Shown in pieces: positions 8,637 through 16,578 of a DNA stretch of 64,000 bases. The notes under the pieces are model-generated. The model worked only from the letters and a program-made list of their open reading frames with translations. It was not told the origin of the DNA and did no database searches. A program made the position numbers and the translations under genes. Within the stretch, counting starts at the first letter, position 1. Each line of letters opens with the position of its first letter. Source of the stretch: Carboxylicivirga agarovorans (GTDB lineage: Bacteria; Bacteroidota; Bacteroidia; Bacteroidales; Marinilabiliaceae); contig NZ_JBNGPA010000003.1 of assembly GCF_050589845.1 (NCBI RefSeq), forward strand, positions 419,516-483,515. Direction: 5' to 3'.

Positions 8637-11141
8637 TTACTTTTTAATATTGATCTGTTTTTTCTTTCGCGATACAAAAGCTGCAGCTATAATAAGCAAC
8701 AGGATGATTATTGAACTAATGGTTGCCAGAAGCTGTCCCGTTGAAAATGACTTTGGCTCAAACCTGAACTCAATATCATGACGCCCGGCCGGAATCATAA
8801 CACCGCGCAACAGATAATTGGCACGTATTATTTCTGCTTCTTCACCATCAATATAGGCTTTCCATCCTTTGTCATAATAAATGTCGCTAAATACAGCCAA
8901 TTGCTCCTGTGGCGTCTCGGCTTCAAATATCAACTGATCAGGTGCATACGTGCTTAACTGAATCTGCCCCATGATCGAATCAACTGAATAGCCCTGCACC
9001 TTGTCAATAAAGCTATTTTCAACCACTGCCGTTGTTTTAAGGTTGGTTGTGCCCAATGCAGCTATTTCTTCATCGGGGTTAGCCACTTCTTTTATACTCT
9101 TAACAAACCAGGCATTGCCCATATATGATGGATTAAAAATTGGACTGGCTCCAGGGTTAAAAATGATATACTTGGTATTCATCATATTAAGCACAGGCAT
9201 ATCTTCCATGACCTCTTCCAATTCACCAGGCGTCTGGGCTGTTTGTAATGTGCGCATTAACTCCTGCCAGTCGTTCATCAGGTAATGATCTGCCACATCC
9301 TGATAGCGACGCAATTTAGCCCCGTGGAAACCGCCTACCGACTTATGCCAGTAAGGAGTAAATCCATCCTTAAACGGATCACGATATATAGGAAAAACAC
9401 GGTAATAAAGGTCCTTGTCTTTTAAAATGGCTTTATCAGCATTTGACTGAGCCAACTCCTGACGCTCTCTTGACTTAGTGACAAAATCATCGTTATTGAG
9501 GTAGCGCTTCGATACGCCCCACAGATCAATAAATACGATTAAGGCAAGTCCCCACATCAGGTATCGCTTTTGCAGCTTCCCCTGGGTATAAAACCAGATA
9601 GAAGCCGACCCTAAAAGGATAAATACAAACGATCGCCAGGCGTCGGAAGTTAAGAGTACCTGTCGCGCTGCAATTAAATTATCCTCGAGCAACTGATACA
9701 TTTGTGCATTTTCACCACCTTGTCTTATCATTCCGCCGATTTGTTCGGCTTCCATAGGAGATAAAAAGCTGTAAAATGATGTTGGGATTAAGGCCAGAAT
9801 TAAACTCATCCCACCCGTCAGGGCAAAAGCAATGGCAAACCACTTACTGTCTTTTTTTAACACCTCCGGCTTATCCAACAGTGTTTTTAAACCCAAAAAC
9901 CCGAGCACAGGCATTGCCATCGAGGCCAGCACCAATGCCATTTCCACAGTACGGAATTTATTGTAAAGTGGGAAATTATAGAACATGAAATAATTAAAGC
10001 CCGGGAAGTGCTTACCCCATGCCAGTATGATTGAGAATACAGTAATACCGATCAACCACCAACGTTCTTTGCCTTTGTAATAAAAGGCACCAATAAAAAA
10101 CAGAAAACAAATCAAGGCACCTGCATATACAGGTCCACTGGTAAAGATTCGGCCTCCCCAATACTGACTCGACTGGCCTACGTATTCTTTTAATCGCGGA
10201 TCAACCTGTTTCATGGCCTCCTCGGAGCTAGCCAGTGCAGCCGATTCACCTCCCACCACATTGGGTATTAAGAGCGTTAGCGTTTCGTGCGTTCCATAAC
10301 TCCAGCCAAAGGCATAATCCACATCTAAGCCCGAATGTTCTTTTTGGCCTTCTTTGGAACTTAACTCGGAAGCGCCACGAATGGAATATTTACCATATTC
10401 GTAGGTAGTCCAGAGGTTAGTGATATTGGGCAGTACAGCCAGCATGGCTGCAATAACCAAGATACCCGTTGTTTGAGCAAATGGTTTAACTGCCTTTTCT
10501 TTAATCGCATAAATCAAGCGTGAGATAACAATGAAACCAACCATGAAGGCCAGGTAATAGGTTATTTGCACATGGTTATAAGCAATCTCCATTCCCAGTG
10601 CTACAGCCGTAATCACACCGCCAATAAACCGGTTTCGGTTATAGGCAAATAAAACACCGGCTACAACAGGAGCCATTAAAGCAATGGCATAAGTTTTTGT
10701 AATGTGTCCGGCTATTATGATTATGAGGTTATAGGAGCCAAAGGCAAAGGCAATGGCACCAATAACACTGAGCCAGTGATCAACTTTCATGCTTAGCAAA
10801 AGCAGGTAAAAACCCAGCATGTATAGGAAAACGATAGCTACTGTTTCGTATGGTAAACCTAATCGTGTTGCTTTATTCAGATAGCTGAAAATGTTTTTCG
10901 ATGAATCGCCTTTGATCTGGTAGGCGGGCATTCCACCAAACATCGAGTTAGTCCACATGGCTTTTTCGCCTGTTTGCTCCTCATAATCCTTCAGCTCTTT
11001 CGACATGGCTTTCGCATGTGTGTTATCGAGTTGAGGCAATTTTTTACCTTCCAGAACCGGTGAGAAATAAACAAAACTGAGAACAATAAATAACAATAGT
11101 GCTCCTAAATAAGGCAGATAGCCTTTCATCTTGTCGAACAT
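8637..11141 (-). CDS. YfhO-like multi-spanning membrane protein
   Basis: Large integral membrane protein (834 residues from ATG 11141; another ATG is at 11165) of the bacterial YfhO family. It has about twelve hydrophobic segments in the first ~560 residues, with a short soluble loop after the first (EGKKLPQLD...), then a periplasmic-type domain of ~230 residues and a last helix followed by RKKKQINIKK. The FSDIYYDKGWKAYIDG block and the helix before the basic tail are typical of the family. In Firmicutes YfhO acts in glycosylation of lipoteichoic acid; in Bacteroidota the substrate is unknown, so a glycosyl-transfer role from a lipid-linked donor is inference only. No sugar-nucleotide gene is adjacent. 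Confidence 0.88.
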   Translation of the reverse strand: MFDKMKGYLPYLGALLLFIVLSFVYFSPVLEGKKLPQLDNTHAKAMSKELKDYEEQTGEKAMWTNSMFGGMPAYQIKGDSSKNIFSYLNKATRLGLPYETVAIVFLYMLGFYLLLLSMKVDHWLSVIGAIAFAFGSYNLIIIIAGHITKTYAIALMAPVVAGVLFAYNRNRFIGGVITAVALGMEIAYNHVQITYYLAFMVGFIVISRLIYAIKEKAVKPFAQTTGILVIAAMLAVLPNITNLWTTYEYGKYSIRGASELSSKEGQKEHSGLDVDYAFGWSYGTHETLTLLIPNVVGGESAALASSEEAMKQVDPRLKEYVGQSSQYWGGRIFTSGPVYAGALICFLFFIGAFYYKGKERWWLIGITVFSIILAWGKHFPGFNYFMFYNFPLYNKFRTVEMALVLASMAMPVLGFLGLKTLLDKPEVLKKDSKWFAIAFALTGGMSLILALIPTSFYSFLSPMEAEQIGGMIRQGGENAQMYQLLEDNLIAARQVLLTSDAWRSFVFILLGSASIWFYTQGKLQKRYLMWGLALIVFIDLWGVSKRYLNNDDFVTKSRERQELAQSNADKAILKDKDLYYRVFPIYRDPFKDGFTPYWHKSVGGFHGAKLRRYQDVADHYLMNDWQELMRTLQTAQTPGELEEVMEDMPVLNMMNTKYIIFNPGASPIFNPSYMGNAWFVKSIKEVANPDEEIAALGTTNLKTTAVVENSFIDKVQGYSVDSIMGQIQLSTYAPDQLIFEAETPQEQLAVFSDIYYDKGWKAYIDGEEAEIIRANYLLRGVMIPAGRHDIEFRFEPKSFSTGQLLATISSIIILLLIIAAAFVSRKKKQINIKK

Positions 11142-11345
11142 GGTAATGTGTTTATTATTTAGCATGTGAAAATACGTAATGTTATTGGATTACGAAAAAG
11201 CTAATATCAGCCTGTTAATTGTTTCCAATACCGGCTTAACAAATTACTCACTAAAAAGCGTGCAAGACTATAAATAGGATGCGTATCTATTTCATCAATC
11301 CATCTTACTTTAACGAAGTCAATAAGAACATAACAATTTCAAAGT

Positions 11346-11750
11346 TTATGCATCACAACATTCATTTGAGCATTTGCTGAGACTTCTATTGTAGAAATGT
11401 AACCCAGCTAATAAAATTGCGGCAGCATACAAAGGCACTTTTGATAGACTATATATCACCACATATTCATTTATAATTAAAGTTGATAATATGATAAACA
11501 ATGCATAGAAAGCATAGCCCATCCATTTCTTAGGTGTTTTTTTTGCTGAAAAATAAACCGCCATAAAAGAAATGGCAAGGAATATAAAATCAACAGCCCT
11601 CCACCACACTGGAGCGGTTTCGCAACAGCTGGCTGCACATGCCTGAGCAATGAATATAAATGGAGTAATCAAACAATGAACCAGGCATAAAGTAGAACTG
11701 GCCATCCCAATAGAGTCAAAACTTAGAGTCTTCAAACTTGTGTTAATCAT
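11346..11750 (-). CDS. MerC domain-containing membrane protein
   Basis: Four-helix inner-membrane protein (134 residues) of the MerC type, whose best known members take up mercuric ion. Cysteine pairs sit where expected: CLVHC in the first helix (about residues 22-26), CAASCC after it, and a C-terminal CSNECCDA. No merA, merT or merR lies near, so mercury resistance is unlikely. In Bacteroidota MerC-like genes often stand beside a Fur-family repressor and probably handle another metal such as zinc; that is inference. A perfect palindrome 156 bp upstream (11906-11936) could be its operator. Confidence 0.85.
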   Translation of the reverse strand: MINTSLKTLSFDSIGMASSTLCLVHCLITPFIFIAQACAASCCETAPVWWRAVDFIFLAISFMAVYFSAKKTPKKWMGYAFYALFIILSTLIINEYVVIYSLSKVPLYAAAILLAGLHFYNRSLSKCSNECCDA

Positions 11751-11834
11751 ACTTTTATCTTCTTATTTATTGTTTAATTATTCAATATTTTTAAACTACT
11801 TAACTGTCTATATACCAACTCTTTATTTAATATG

Positions 11835-11858
11835 TCAGATGGAGTGTTATGCATCTGA
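11835..11858. repeat. Inverted repeat upstream of the MerC gene
   Basis: TCAGATG (11835-11841) and CATCTGA (11852-11858) with a 10-nt spacer, about 85 bp upstream of the MerC start. It could be a protein-binding site or the base of an mRNA-leader hairpin. The arms are short, so chance is possible. Confidence 0.35.
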
Positions 11859-11905
11859 TAATGTGTATAGCATTTATAACATATCGTCATATTCTAAAGG
11901 TTAAC

Positions 11906-11936
11906 AGCATAGATGCAACAATGTTGCATCTATGCT
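11906..11936. promoter_or_regulatory. Perfect 31-bp palindrome, probable operator between MerC and truC genes
   Basis: Arms of 14 bp (11906-11919 and 11923-11936) match perfectly around the spacer AAT, with the core TGCAAC-AAT-GTTGCA. The length and short odd spacer fit a dimeric repressor site of the Fur/Zur type better than a terminator, since no T tract follows on either strand. It lies in the divergent region, 156 bp before the MerC gene and 88 bp before truC. Confidence 0.6.
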
Positions 11937-12001
11937 AAAGAATTATCATTATCCAATACATAAAAAATAGCAGTTCATAACCAGGACCAATTACATTCAC
12001 C

Positions 12002-12009
12002 TACCTTTG
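12002..12009 (+). promoter_or_regulatory. -7 box (TACCTTTG) of truC
   Basis: TACCTTTG matches TAnnTTTG, 14 bp before the truC ATG, implying a very short or absent leader. Confidence 0.5.
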
Positions 12010-12023
12010 CAAAAAATCTGTGT

Positions 12024-12707
12024 ATGCTCGAAATCATTTACCAGGATAAGTATATGGTAGCCATTAACAAGCCACATGGTCTATTGGTACATCGTAGTCC
12101 GATTGCTGCCGATGCTGAGGAGTTTGCTTTGCAAAAGGTACGCGACCAGATAGGTAAAACCGTATATCCGGTACACCGGCTTGACAGAAAAACGGCAGGC
12201 ATCCTGGTATTTGCTTTAAACAGCAGGATAGCAGCTAAACTAAAAACCATATTTGAAGATCCGGGCACTCAAAAAATCTACATCGCCATTGTTCGGGGTT
12301 ACTTTCCTGATTCTATTGAAGTGGACTATGCTCTTACCAATGACAGGGGGAAAACACAGGATGCTATTACCCATTTTAAAACAATAAAACGGAGTGAGCT
12401 GGCCATTCCCTTTGGAAAGTTCAGCACATCACGTTATTCACTGATTGAGGCATATCCGAAGACGGGCCGCATGCACCAGATCCGGAAGCATCTGAACCAC
12501 CTGCGACACCCAATTATTGGCGACCGGCCGCATGGTTGTAACAAGCAAAACCGATTGTTTAACGAGCGCTGGAACATGAACACCATGTTATTACATGCAC
12601 AACAACTGAACTTATTACACCCGGTATCAAAGGAACAATTGATTTTAAAAGCAAAGCCATTTGCGGAATTTGAAAGGATGTTACACGAACTGTGTTTTAG
12701 TGAGTAG
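12024..12707 (+). CDS. truC: tRNA pseudouridine(65) synthase TruC-like, RluA family
   Basis: RluA-family enzyme that isomerises uridine to pseudouridine in RNA. The protein (227 residues) matches Escherichia coli TruC as I remember it: start MLEIIYQDKYMVAINKP, LVHRS near residue 22, VRDQIG near 39, and the catalytic HRLDRKTAG with Asp54. Near the C terminus it keeps PKTGRMHQIRKHL, HLRHPIIGD and LHAQQLNL, all TruC landmarks. TruC makes pseudouridine 65 in some tRNAs. No N-terminal S4 domain is present, as expected for this subgroup. Very short leader after the promoter box at 12002. The RluA family is certain and the TruC assignment likely. Confidence 0.92.
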   Translation: MLEIIYQDKYMVAINKPHGLLVHRSPIAADAEEFALQKVRDQIGKTVYPVHRLDRKTAGILVFALNSRIAAKLKTIFEDPGTQKIYIAIVRGYFPDSIEVDYALTNDRGKTQDAITHFKTIKRSELAIPFGKFSTSRYSLIEAYPKTGRMHQIRKHLNHLRHPIIGDRPHGCNKQNRLFNERWNMNTMLLHAQQLNLLHPVSKEQLILKAKPFAEFERMLHELCFSE

Positions 12708-12796
12708 TGAAAGCCGGAAAATCCATTCTCTGTAATCGTAGTCAACATCTTAATCAAATGTTTGTTACTTGATTATGTAACCGAAAAACATAATTG

Positions 12797-13858
12797 ATGC
12801 TTACAAAAACACGTTACTCACTGAAAGATATGATCCTCTGGACAAGGGGTGAGTCCTTATTCTTTGTTGTTTATGCCTTTCTAATTACATTTTTATACGA
12901 GGTAATTGGCTTTGTTTTTATTGATATGCCCTGGACAGCCATAGCACTAGTTGGTACTGCTGTCGCTTTTATAGTCGGTTTTCAGAATAACGCAGCTTAC
13001 GGACGTATATGGGAAGCGCGAAAAATATGGGGTGGTATAGTAAATACATCACGTAGTTGGGGCATGATGATACAAGCCATGTTAAGCAACGAACATGCTA
13101 AAGAACCGATGGCTGATGACGAGATCGACAAGCACAAACAACAATTGGTATACCGACATATAGCCTGGTTAACGGCCTTGCGACACGCCATGCGACAAAC
13201 TAAAAAATGGGAGGTTTTCGAAAAACACAGAACCAATCGCGAATGGTCACGCATAGCCTATATTCCTGAGCGGGTAACATCTCTCAATGATGACCTTTTG
13301 CTTTACCTGAGCCCTGAAGAGCACAGTTATGTAATGAGTAAAGACAATAAAGCAGCCGCCTTACTTTACTTACAGTCCAACCATTTGAAAGATCTTAAAG
13401 AAAAAAAGATCATCTGGGAATTTGCCTTTCTGAACCTTGAAGAGAAGCTAAGCGAGATGTTTGATCTGCAAGGAAAGTCTGAGCGCATTAAAAATTTTCC
13501 GTATCCCCGCCAGTATGCAACCCTGTCTCATCACTTCGTATGGCTGTTCCTGCTGATGTTACCCCTGGCTTTGGTTTCTGAATTTGAATCCATCGCTCAA
13601 AACGTTCAGGTACATTTTCCCCTTGCTGACACCTGGTTTGTGTGGTTAGCAGTACCCTTTTGCGGCGTTGTTTCCTGGATATTTCATACCATGATGCGCA
13701 TAGGAACAGTTGGTGAGAATCCCTTTGAAGGATCGGCCAATGACGTGCCTATTTCCACCATTGCCAGAGGTATTGAACGTGATTTAAGACAACTGATGAA
13801 CGAAGAAACTGACATCATACCTTCCCAGTTTCCTGAGAAGTTTCATGTGCAAATGTAA
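12797..13858 (+). CDS. Bestrophin-family anion channel protein (UPF0187)
   Basis: Integral membrane protein of the bestrophin/UPF0187 family, 353 residues. Bacterial bestrophins form pentameric channels for ions, and a role in the inner membrane is inferred. N-terminal helices at about 18-38 and 44-65 are followed by the conserved FQNNAAYGRIWEARK and a Trp-rich stretch, then a cytosolic helical region and two more helices at about 245-265 and 280-300. The family signature near the end reads GENPFEGSANDVP and is followed by IERDLRQLM. I chose ATG 12797 over the TTG one codon before. It is a single gene; a short inverted repeat (TAATCAA/TTGATTA, 12751-12775) lies just upstream. Confidence 0.9.
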   Translation: MLTKTRYSLKDMILWTRGESLFFVVYAFLITFLYEVIGFVFIDMPWTAIALVGTAVAFIVGFQNNAAYGRIWEARKIWGGIVNTSRSWGMMIQAMLSNEHAKEPMADDEIDKHKQQLVYRHIAWLTALRHAMRQTKKWEVFEKHRTNREWSRIAYIPERVTSLNDDLLLYLSPEEHSYVMSKDNKAAALLYLQSNHLKDLKEKKIIWEFAFLNLEEKLSEMFDLQGKSERIKNFPYPRQYATLSHHFVWLFLLMLPLALVSEFESIAQNVQVHFPLADTWFVWLAVPFCGVVSWIFHTMMRIGTVGENPFEGSANDVPISTIARGIERDLRQLMNEETDIIPSQFPEKFHVQM

Positions 13859-13921
13859 CTCGACAAGCAGGAAATTCTATATGCCTGTCTTACTGAATAT
13901 TGAAACCCTACTCAAGGGACT

Positions 13922-14009
13922 CATTTTCCTTGCGTACGGCGTAAAATTTCCTTACGTAAGGAGTTTATTTTCCATACGTAAGGAAAAAAAGTTGCCTACG
14001 TACGGAGTT
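13922..14009. repeat. Four tandem 22-bp units each carrying a TACGTAAGG palindrome
   Basis: Core words TGCGTACGG, TACGTAAGG, TACGTAAGG and TACGTACGG start at 13931, 13953, 13975 and 13997, exactly 22 bp apart. Each is preceded by TTTCC-like and mostly followed by AGTTT-like bases. The unit length is not a multiple of three and the copies vary outside the core, so a coding explanation is unlikely. It lies in the intergenic region between the bestrophin gene and a small lipoprotein gene. Confidence 0.75.
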
Positions 14010-14075
14010 TTATCTTCACATGCATCACCTGAAAGTGATCACGAAAAAGCCTTATTATTGTCCAGCTGATTTTAT

Positions 14076-14083
14076 TACATTTG
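14076..14083 (+). promoter_or_regulatory. -7 box (TACATTTG) of the small lipoprotein gene
   Basis: TACATTTG matches TAnnTTTG, 24 bp before the ATG at 14108. A TTG at 14058-14060 is somewhat too close to be an ideal -33 element. Confidence 0.5.
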
Positions 14084-14107
14084 GTAAAACAATCTAAACC
14101 CATTGCT

Positions 14108-14335
14108 ATGAAGAAAGTTAGTATTGCCGGATTCCTTTTGCTAGTTATCACCTTTGCATCATGCAAAAGCATTGAAGTTACCGGAAGCGGCCATGAAGAA
14201 TATCCTGAATTTAAAGATGGTTACAGGGATGGTGATCCGGATGTACCGAAATACACAACGGTAGAGGAATGGAAAAAGAAACAGGAGGAAGAGAAAGCTA
14301 AGGAAGAGCAAAAATCAAAGAAGAAAAAGAAATAG
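14108..14335 (+). CDS. Small lipoprotein, Lys/Glu-rich tail
   Basis: 75-residue lipoprotein: signal peptide MKKVSIAGFLLLVITFASC with the lipobox FASC, so Cys19 should be lipidated. The mature part is short and charged, with an acidic stretch (EYPEFKDGYRDGDPD) and then a helical, strongly charged tail ending in KSKKKKK. The mature chain is probably largely disordered or a single helix. An open frame upstream starts at TTG 14081, but that codon overlaps the promoter box, so ATG 14108 is the start. Function unknown. It is followed by a strong terminator. Confidence 0.8.
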   Translation: MKKVSIAGFLLLVITFASCKSIEVTGSGHEEYPEFKDGYRDGDPDVPKYTTVEEWKKKQEEEKAKEEQKSKKKKK

Positions 14336-14356
14336 CAGCAATTTGCTTATAAAAAA

Positions 14357-14387
14357 ACAGCCCGGTTGAATGACTCAACCGGGCTGT
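14357..14387. terminator. Bidirectional terminator between lipoprotein gene and glyS
   Basis: Perfect 13-bp inverted repeat (14357-14369 and 14375-14387) with a 5-nt loop, flanked by an A run on the left and a T run on the right, so it can terminate transcription from both convergent genes. Confidence 0.92.
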
Positions 14388-14404
14388 TTTATATGAATTG
14401 TTTA

Positions 14405-15955
14405 TTACAAATTCTTAAACGCTTCACGCATACTCACTTTTTTACTGATGATACCCTGCAGATCAGCAATTTTAACACGCTCCTGCTGCATCGTGTCGCG
14501 ATAACGAATGGTCACTGTATCATCTTCCAAAGCCTGGTGATCAACTGTTACACAGAAAGGAGTACCAATGGCATCCTGACGACGATAGCGTTTACCTATA
14601 CTGTCTTTTTCATCATACTGACAGTTGAAATCGAACTTCAACTCATCAATAATAGCACGTGCTTTCTCTGGTAAACCGTCTTTCTTTACCAATGGCATTA
14701 CAGCCAGTTTAATTGGTGCTAAAACAGGAGGTAAATTCAGTACGACACGCGTTTCTTTTTTGCCATCTTTTCCCTCTACTTCTTCCTCATTATAGGCACC
14801 AGCCATAATGCTTAGGAACATCCTGTCAACACCAATAGATGTCTCAACCACGTAAGGTACATAGCTTTTATTCAACTCAGGATCGAAGTATTGAATCTTC
14901 TTACCTGAAAACTCCTGGTGCTGTGACAAATCAAAATCGGTGCGTGAGTGAATACCTTCCACTTCTTTAAAGCCAAATGGCATCTTAAACTCGATATCGG
15001 TAGCAGCATTAGCATAGTGAGCTAACTTTTCATGATCGTGGTAACGATACTTCTCCTCACCCATACCCAATGACTTGTGCCAGCGTAAACGGGCATCTTT
15101 CCAGTATTCAAACCACTTCATCTCCTCACCCGGACGAACGAAGAATTGCATCTCCATCTGTTCAAATTCACGCATACGGAAGATAAACTGACGCGCTACA
15201 ATCTCATTACGGAAGGCTTTACCGATCTGGGCAATACCAAACGGTAACTTCATACGACCTGTCTTTTGCACATTAAGGTAGTTGACGAAAATACCCTGGG
15301 CCGTTTCTGGTCGAAGGAAAATTCGTTGTGCTCCATCGGCTGTTGATCCCATTTCTGTTGAGAACATCAGGTTAAACTGACGCACATCGGTCCAGTTTTT
15401 AGTACCTGAAATAGGACAGGCTATTTCATAATCAACAATGATCTGACGTAAATCTTCCAGGTCATTATCATTTAACGCCTTTGCAAATCGTGTGTGTACC
15501 TCATCAATTTTCTTTTGATTAGAAAGAACACGTGGATTTGTCTCCAGGAATTGTTGCTTATCAAAACTTTCGCCAAAACGCTTTTCGGCTTTCTTTACTT
15601 CCTTATTGATCTTTTCTTCGAACTTTTGGATCAGGTCCTCGATCAACACATCAGCACGATAACGCTTTTTACTGTCTTTGTTATCAATCAATGGATCGTT
15701 AAAAGCATCAACGTGTCCTGAGGCTTTCCAGGTTGTCGGGTGCATAAAAATGGCTGAGTCGATACCCACCACATTCTCGTGCAACAACACCATGGCATCC
15801 CACCAGTACTTTTTGATGTTATTTTTTAACTCAACTCCATTTTGCGCATAATCGTAAACAGCGCCTAATCCATCATAGATTTCGCTTGATTGAAAAACAA
15901 AACCGTACTCTTTACAGTGAGCTACCAGTTTTTTAAAAACGTCCTCTTGTGCCAT
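14405..15955 (-). CDS. glyS: Glycyl-tRNA synthetase (dimeric class II type)
   Basis: Charges tRNA-Gly with glycine in the cytoplasm. At 516 residues it is the single-chain alpha2-type glycyl-tRNA synthetase found in Bacteroidota, archaea and eukaryotes, not the bacterial alpha2beta2 form. N-terminal landmarks are SSEIYDGLGAVYDY and KKYWWDAMV; class II motif 2 is FRNEIVARQFIFRMREFEQ and motif 3 lies in SIGVDRMFLSIM. The C-terminal anticodon-binding domain follows (LPPVLAPIKLAVMPL...). A helical insertion with many Lys/Glu residues lies around 110-180. Promoter box at 16031; ends at a shared bidirectional terminator. Confidence 0.96.
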   Translation of the reverse strand: MAQEDVFKKLVAHCKEYGFVFQSSEIYDGLGAVYDYAQNGVELKNNIKKYWWDAMVLLHENVVGIDSAIFMHPTTWKASGHVDAFNDPLIDNKDSKKRYRADVLIEDLIQKFEEKINKEVKKAEKRFGESFDKQQFLETNPRVLSNQKKIDEVHTRFAKALNDNDLEDLRQIIVDYEIACPISGTKNWTDVRQFNLMFSTEMGSTADGAQRIFLRPETAQGIFVNYLNVQKTGRMKLPFGIAQIGKAFRNEIVARQFIFRMREFEQMEMQFFVRPGEEMKWFEYWKDARLRWHKSLGMGEEKYRYHDHEKLAHYANAATDIEFKMPFGFKEVEGIHSRTDFDLSQHQEFSGKKIQYFDPELNKSYVPYVVETSIGVDRMFLSIMAGAYNEEEVEGKDGKKETRVVLNLPPVLAPIKLAVMPLVKKDGLPEKARAIIDELKFDFNCQYDEKDSIGKRYRRQDAIGTPFCVTVDHQALEDDTVTIRYRDTMQQERVKIADLQGIISKKVSMREAFKNL

Positions 15956-16030
15956 ATTATCGAATTTATCTTATTGTCGTTATACTGTAATTATTTACGC
16001 TTTAAATCTTATCGTTTTTAATAAGAAGCA

Positions 16031-16038
16031 CAAAAATA
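16031..16038 (-). promoter_or_regulatory. -7 box (TATTTTTG) of glyS
   Basis: Minus strand TATTTTTG matches TAnnTTTG, 76 bp before the glyS ATG. The rest of the 326-bp gap (15956-16281) shows no gene. A small GC-rich hairpin word pair (CGGGC..GCCCG) lies near 16249-16261, just before the next gene. Confidence 0.45.
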
Positions 16039-16281
16039 GTTGAAATTTAAAAAGTAAGGAAGTTTTTTGGACAGAGGTTTTCAGATCACTCCCGATATCT
16101 CATCTTATCTGCATAAAGCTAAGAAATGTCGCTTATTCTCTTATCAAAAGCCTGACTTATAGCAATAGAGTAACTATTTGACGGAATTATCGTAAAGAAT
16201 CCATTAAAAGCCCTGTTCTGCGTGGCTTTGAAAAAGGGGGAGCAAAAAACGGGCCTTGCCCGGGAGCATACATTTTAGTGA

Positions 16282-16479
16282 ATGAAGCAATATTCAAAAC
16301 CAACTATAACTGTGGTTAAGATCGACAAATGTGCATCACTTATACTGATGAGTACAGAACTAGGCAATGGTAATGGTCAGGGAGGCGGCTGGGGTCCCGG
16401 AGGAAAACCCAAAGGAGCTGCTCAGGTGGACAATACGCAGTTGAATGACAATCCTTTCGAAACAAATCCCTTTCAGTAA
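16282..16479 (+). CDS. Small Gly/Pro-rich protein with conserved-looking leader
   Basis: 65-residue product without a signal peptide or membrane helix. The first ~25 residues (MKQYSKPTITVVKID...) resemble the start of a widespread group of very small Bacteroidota proteins that begin MKKYxKPxIxVVK and have unknown function. The rest is rich in Gly, Gln, Pro and Asn (GNGNGQGGGWGPGGK) and ends in two NPF motifs (DNPFETNPFQ). The layout of a constant N-terminal part and a biased C-terminal part recalls precursor peptides, but no maturase or exporter gene is adjacent, so this is only a resemblance. ATG start at 16282. Confidence 0.6.
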   Translation: MKQYSKPTITVVKIDKCASLILMSTELGNGNGQGGGWGPGGKPKGAAQVDNTQLNDNPFETNPFQ

Positions 16480-16507
16480 ATAGTATTACCCTCCCTTTCA
16501 AACAGAA

Positions 16508-16533
16508 AAGCCACCTCGTAAACGAGATGGCTT
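16508..16533. terminator. Hairpin between convergent genes
   Basis: AAGCCACCTCGT / ACGAGATGGCTT stem with one mismatch and a very short loop, between the small-protein gene and the TonB receptor gene. No strong T tract follows, so termination is probable but unproven. Confidence 0.5.
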
Positions 16534-16578
16534 AAGGTATTAAGATGTTATATTAAACTCCGCAGAAACGAAATTTCC

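Noticed and set aside
11346..11750. Mercury resistance function for the MerC-like protein
   Set aside because: No merR, merT, merP or merA nearby, and a Fur-like operator upstream fits another metal better.
13845..14069. Open frame of 74 codons across the 22-bp array
   Set aside because: The repeat unit is not a multiple of three, the frame overlaps the bestrophin end, and its composition follows the repeat; no signal or family is seen.
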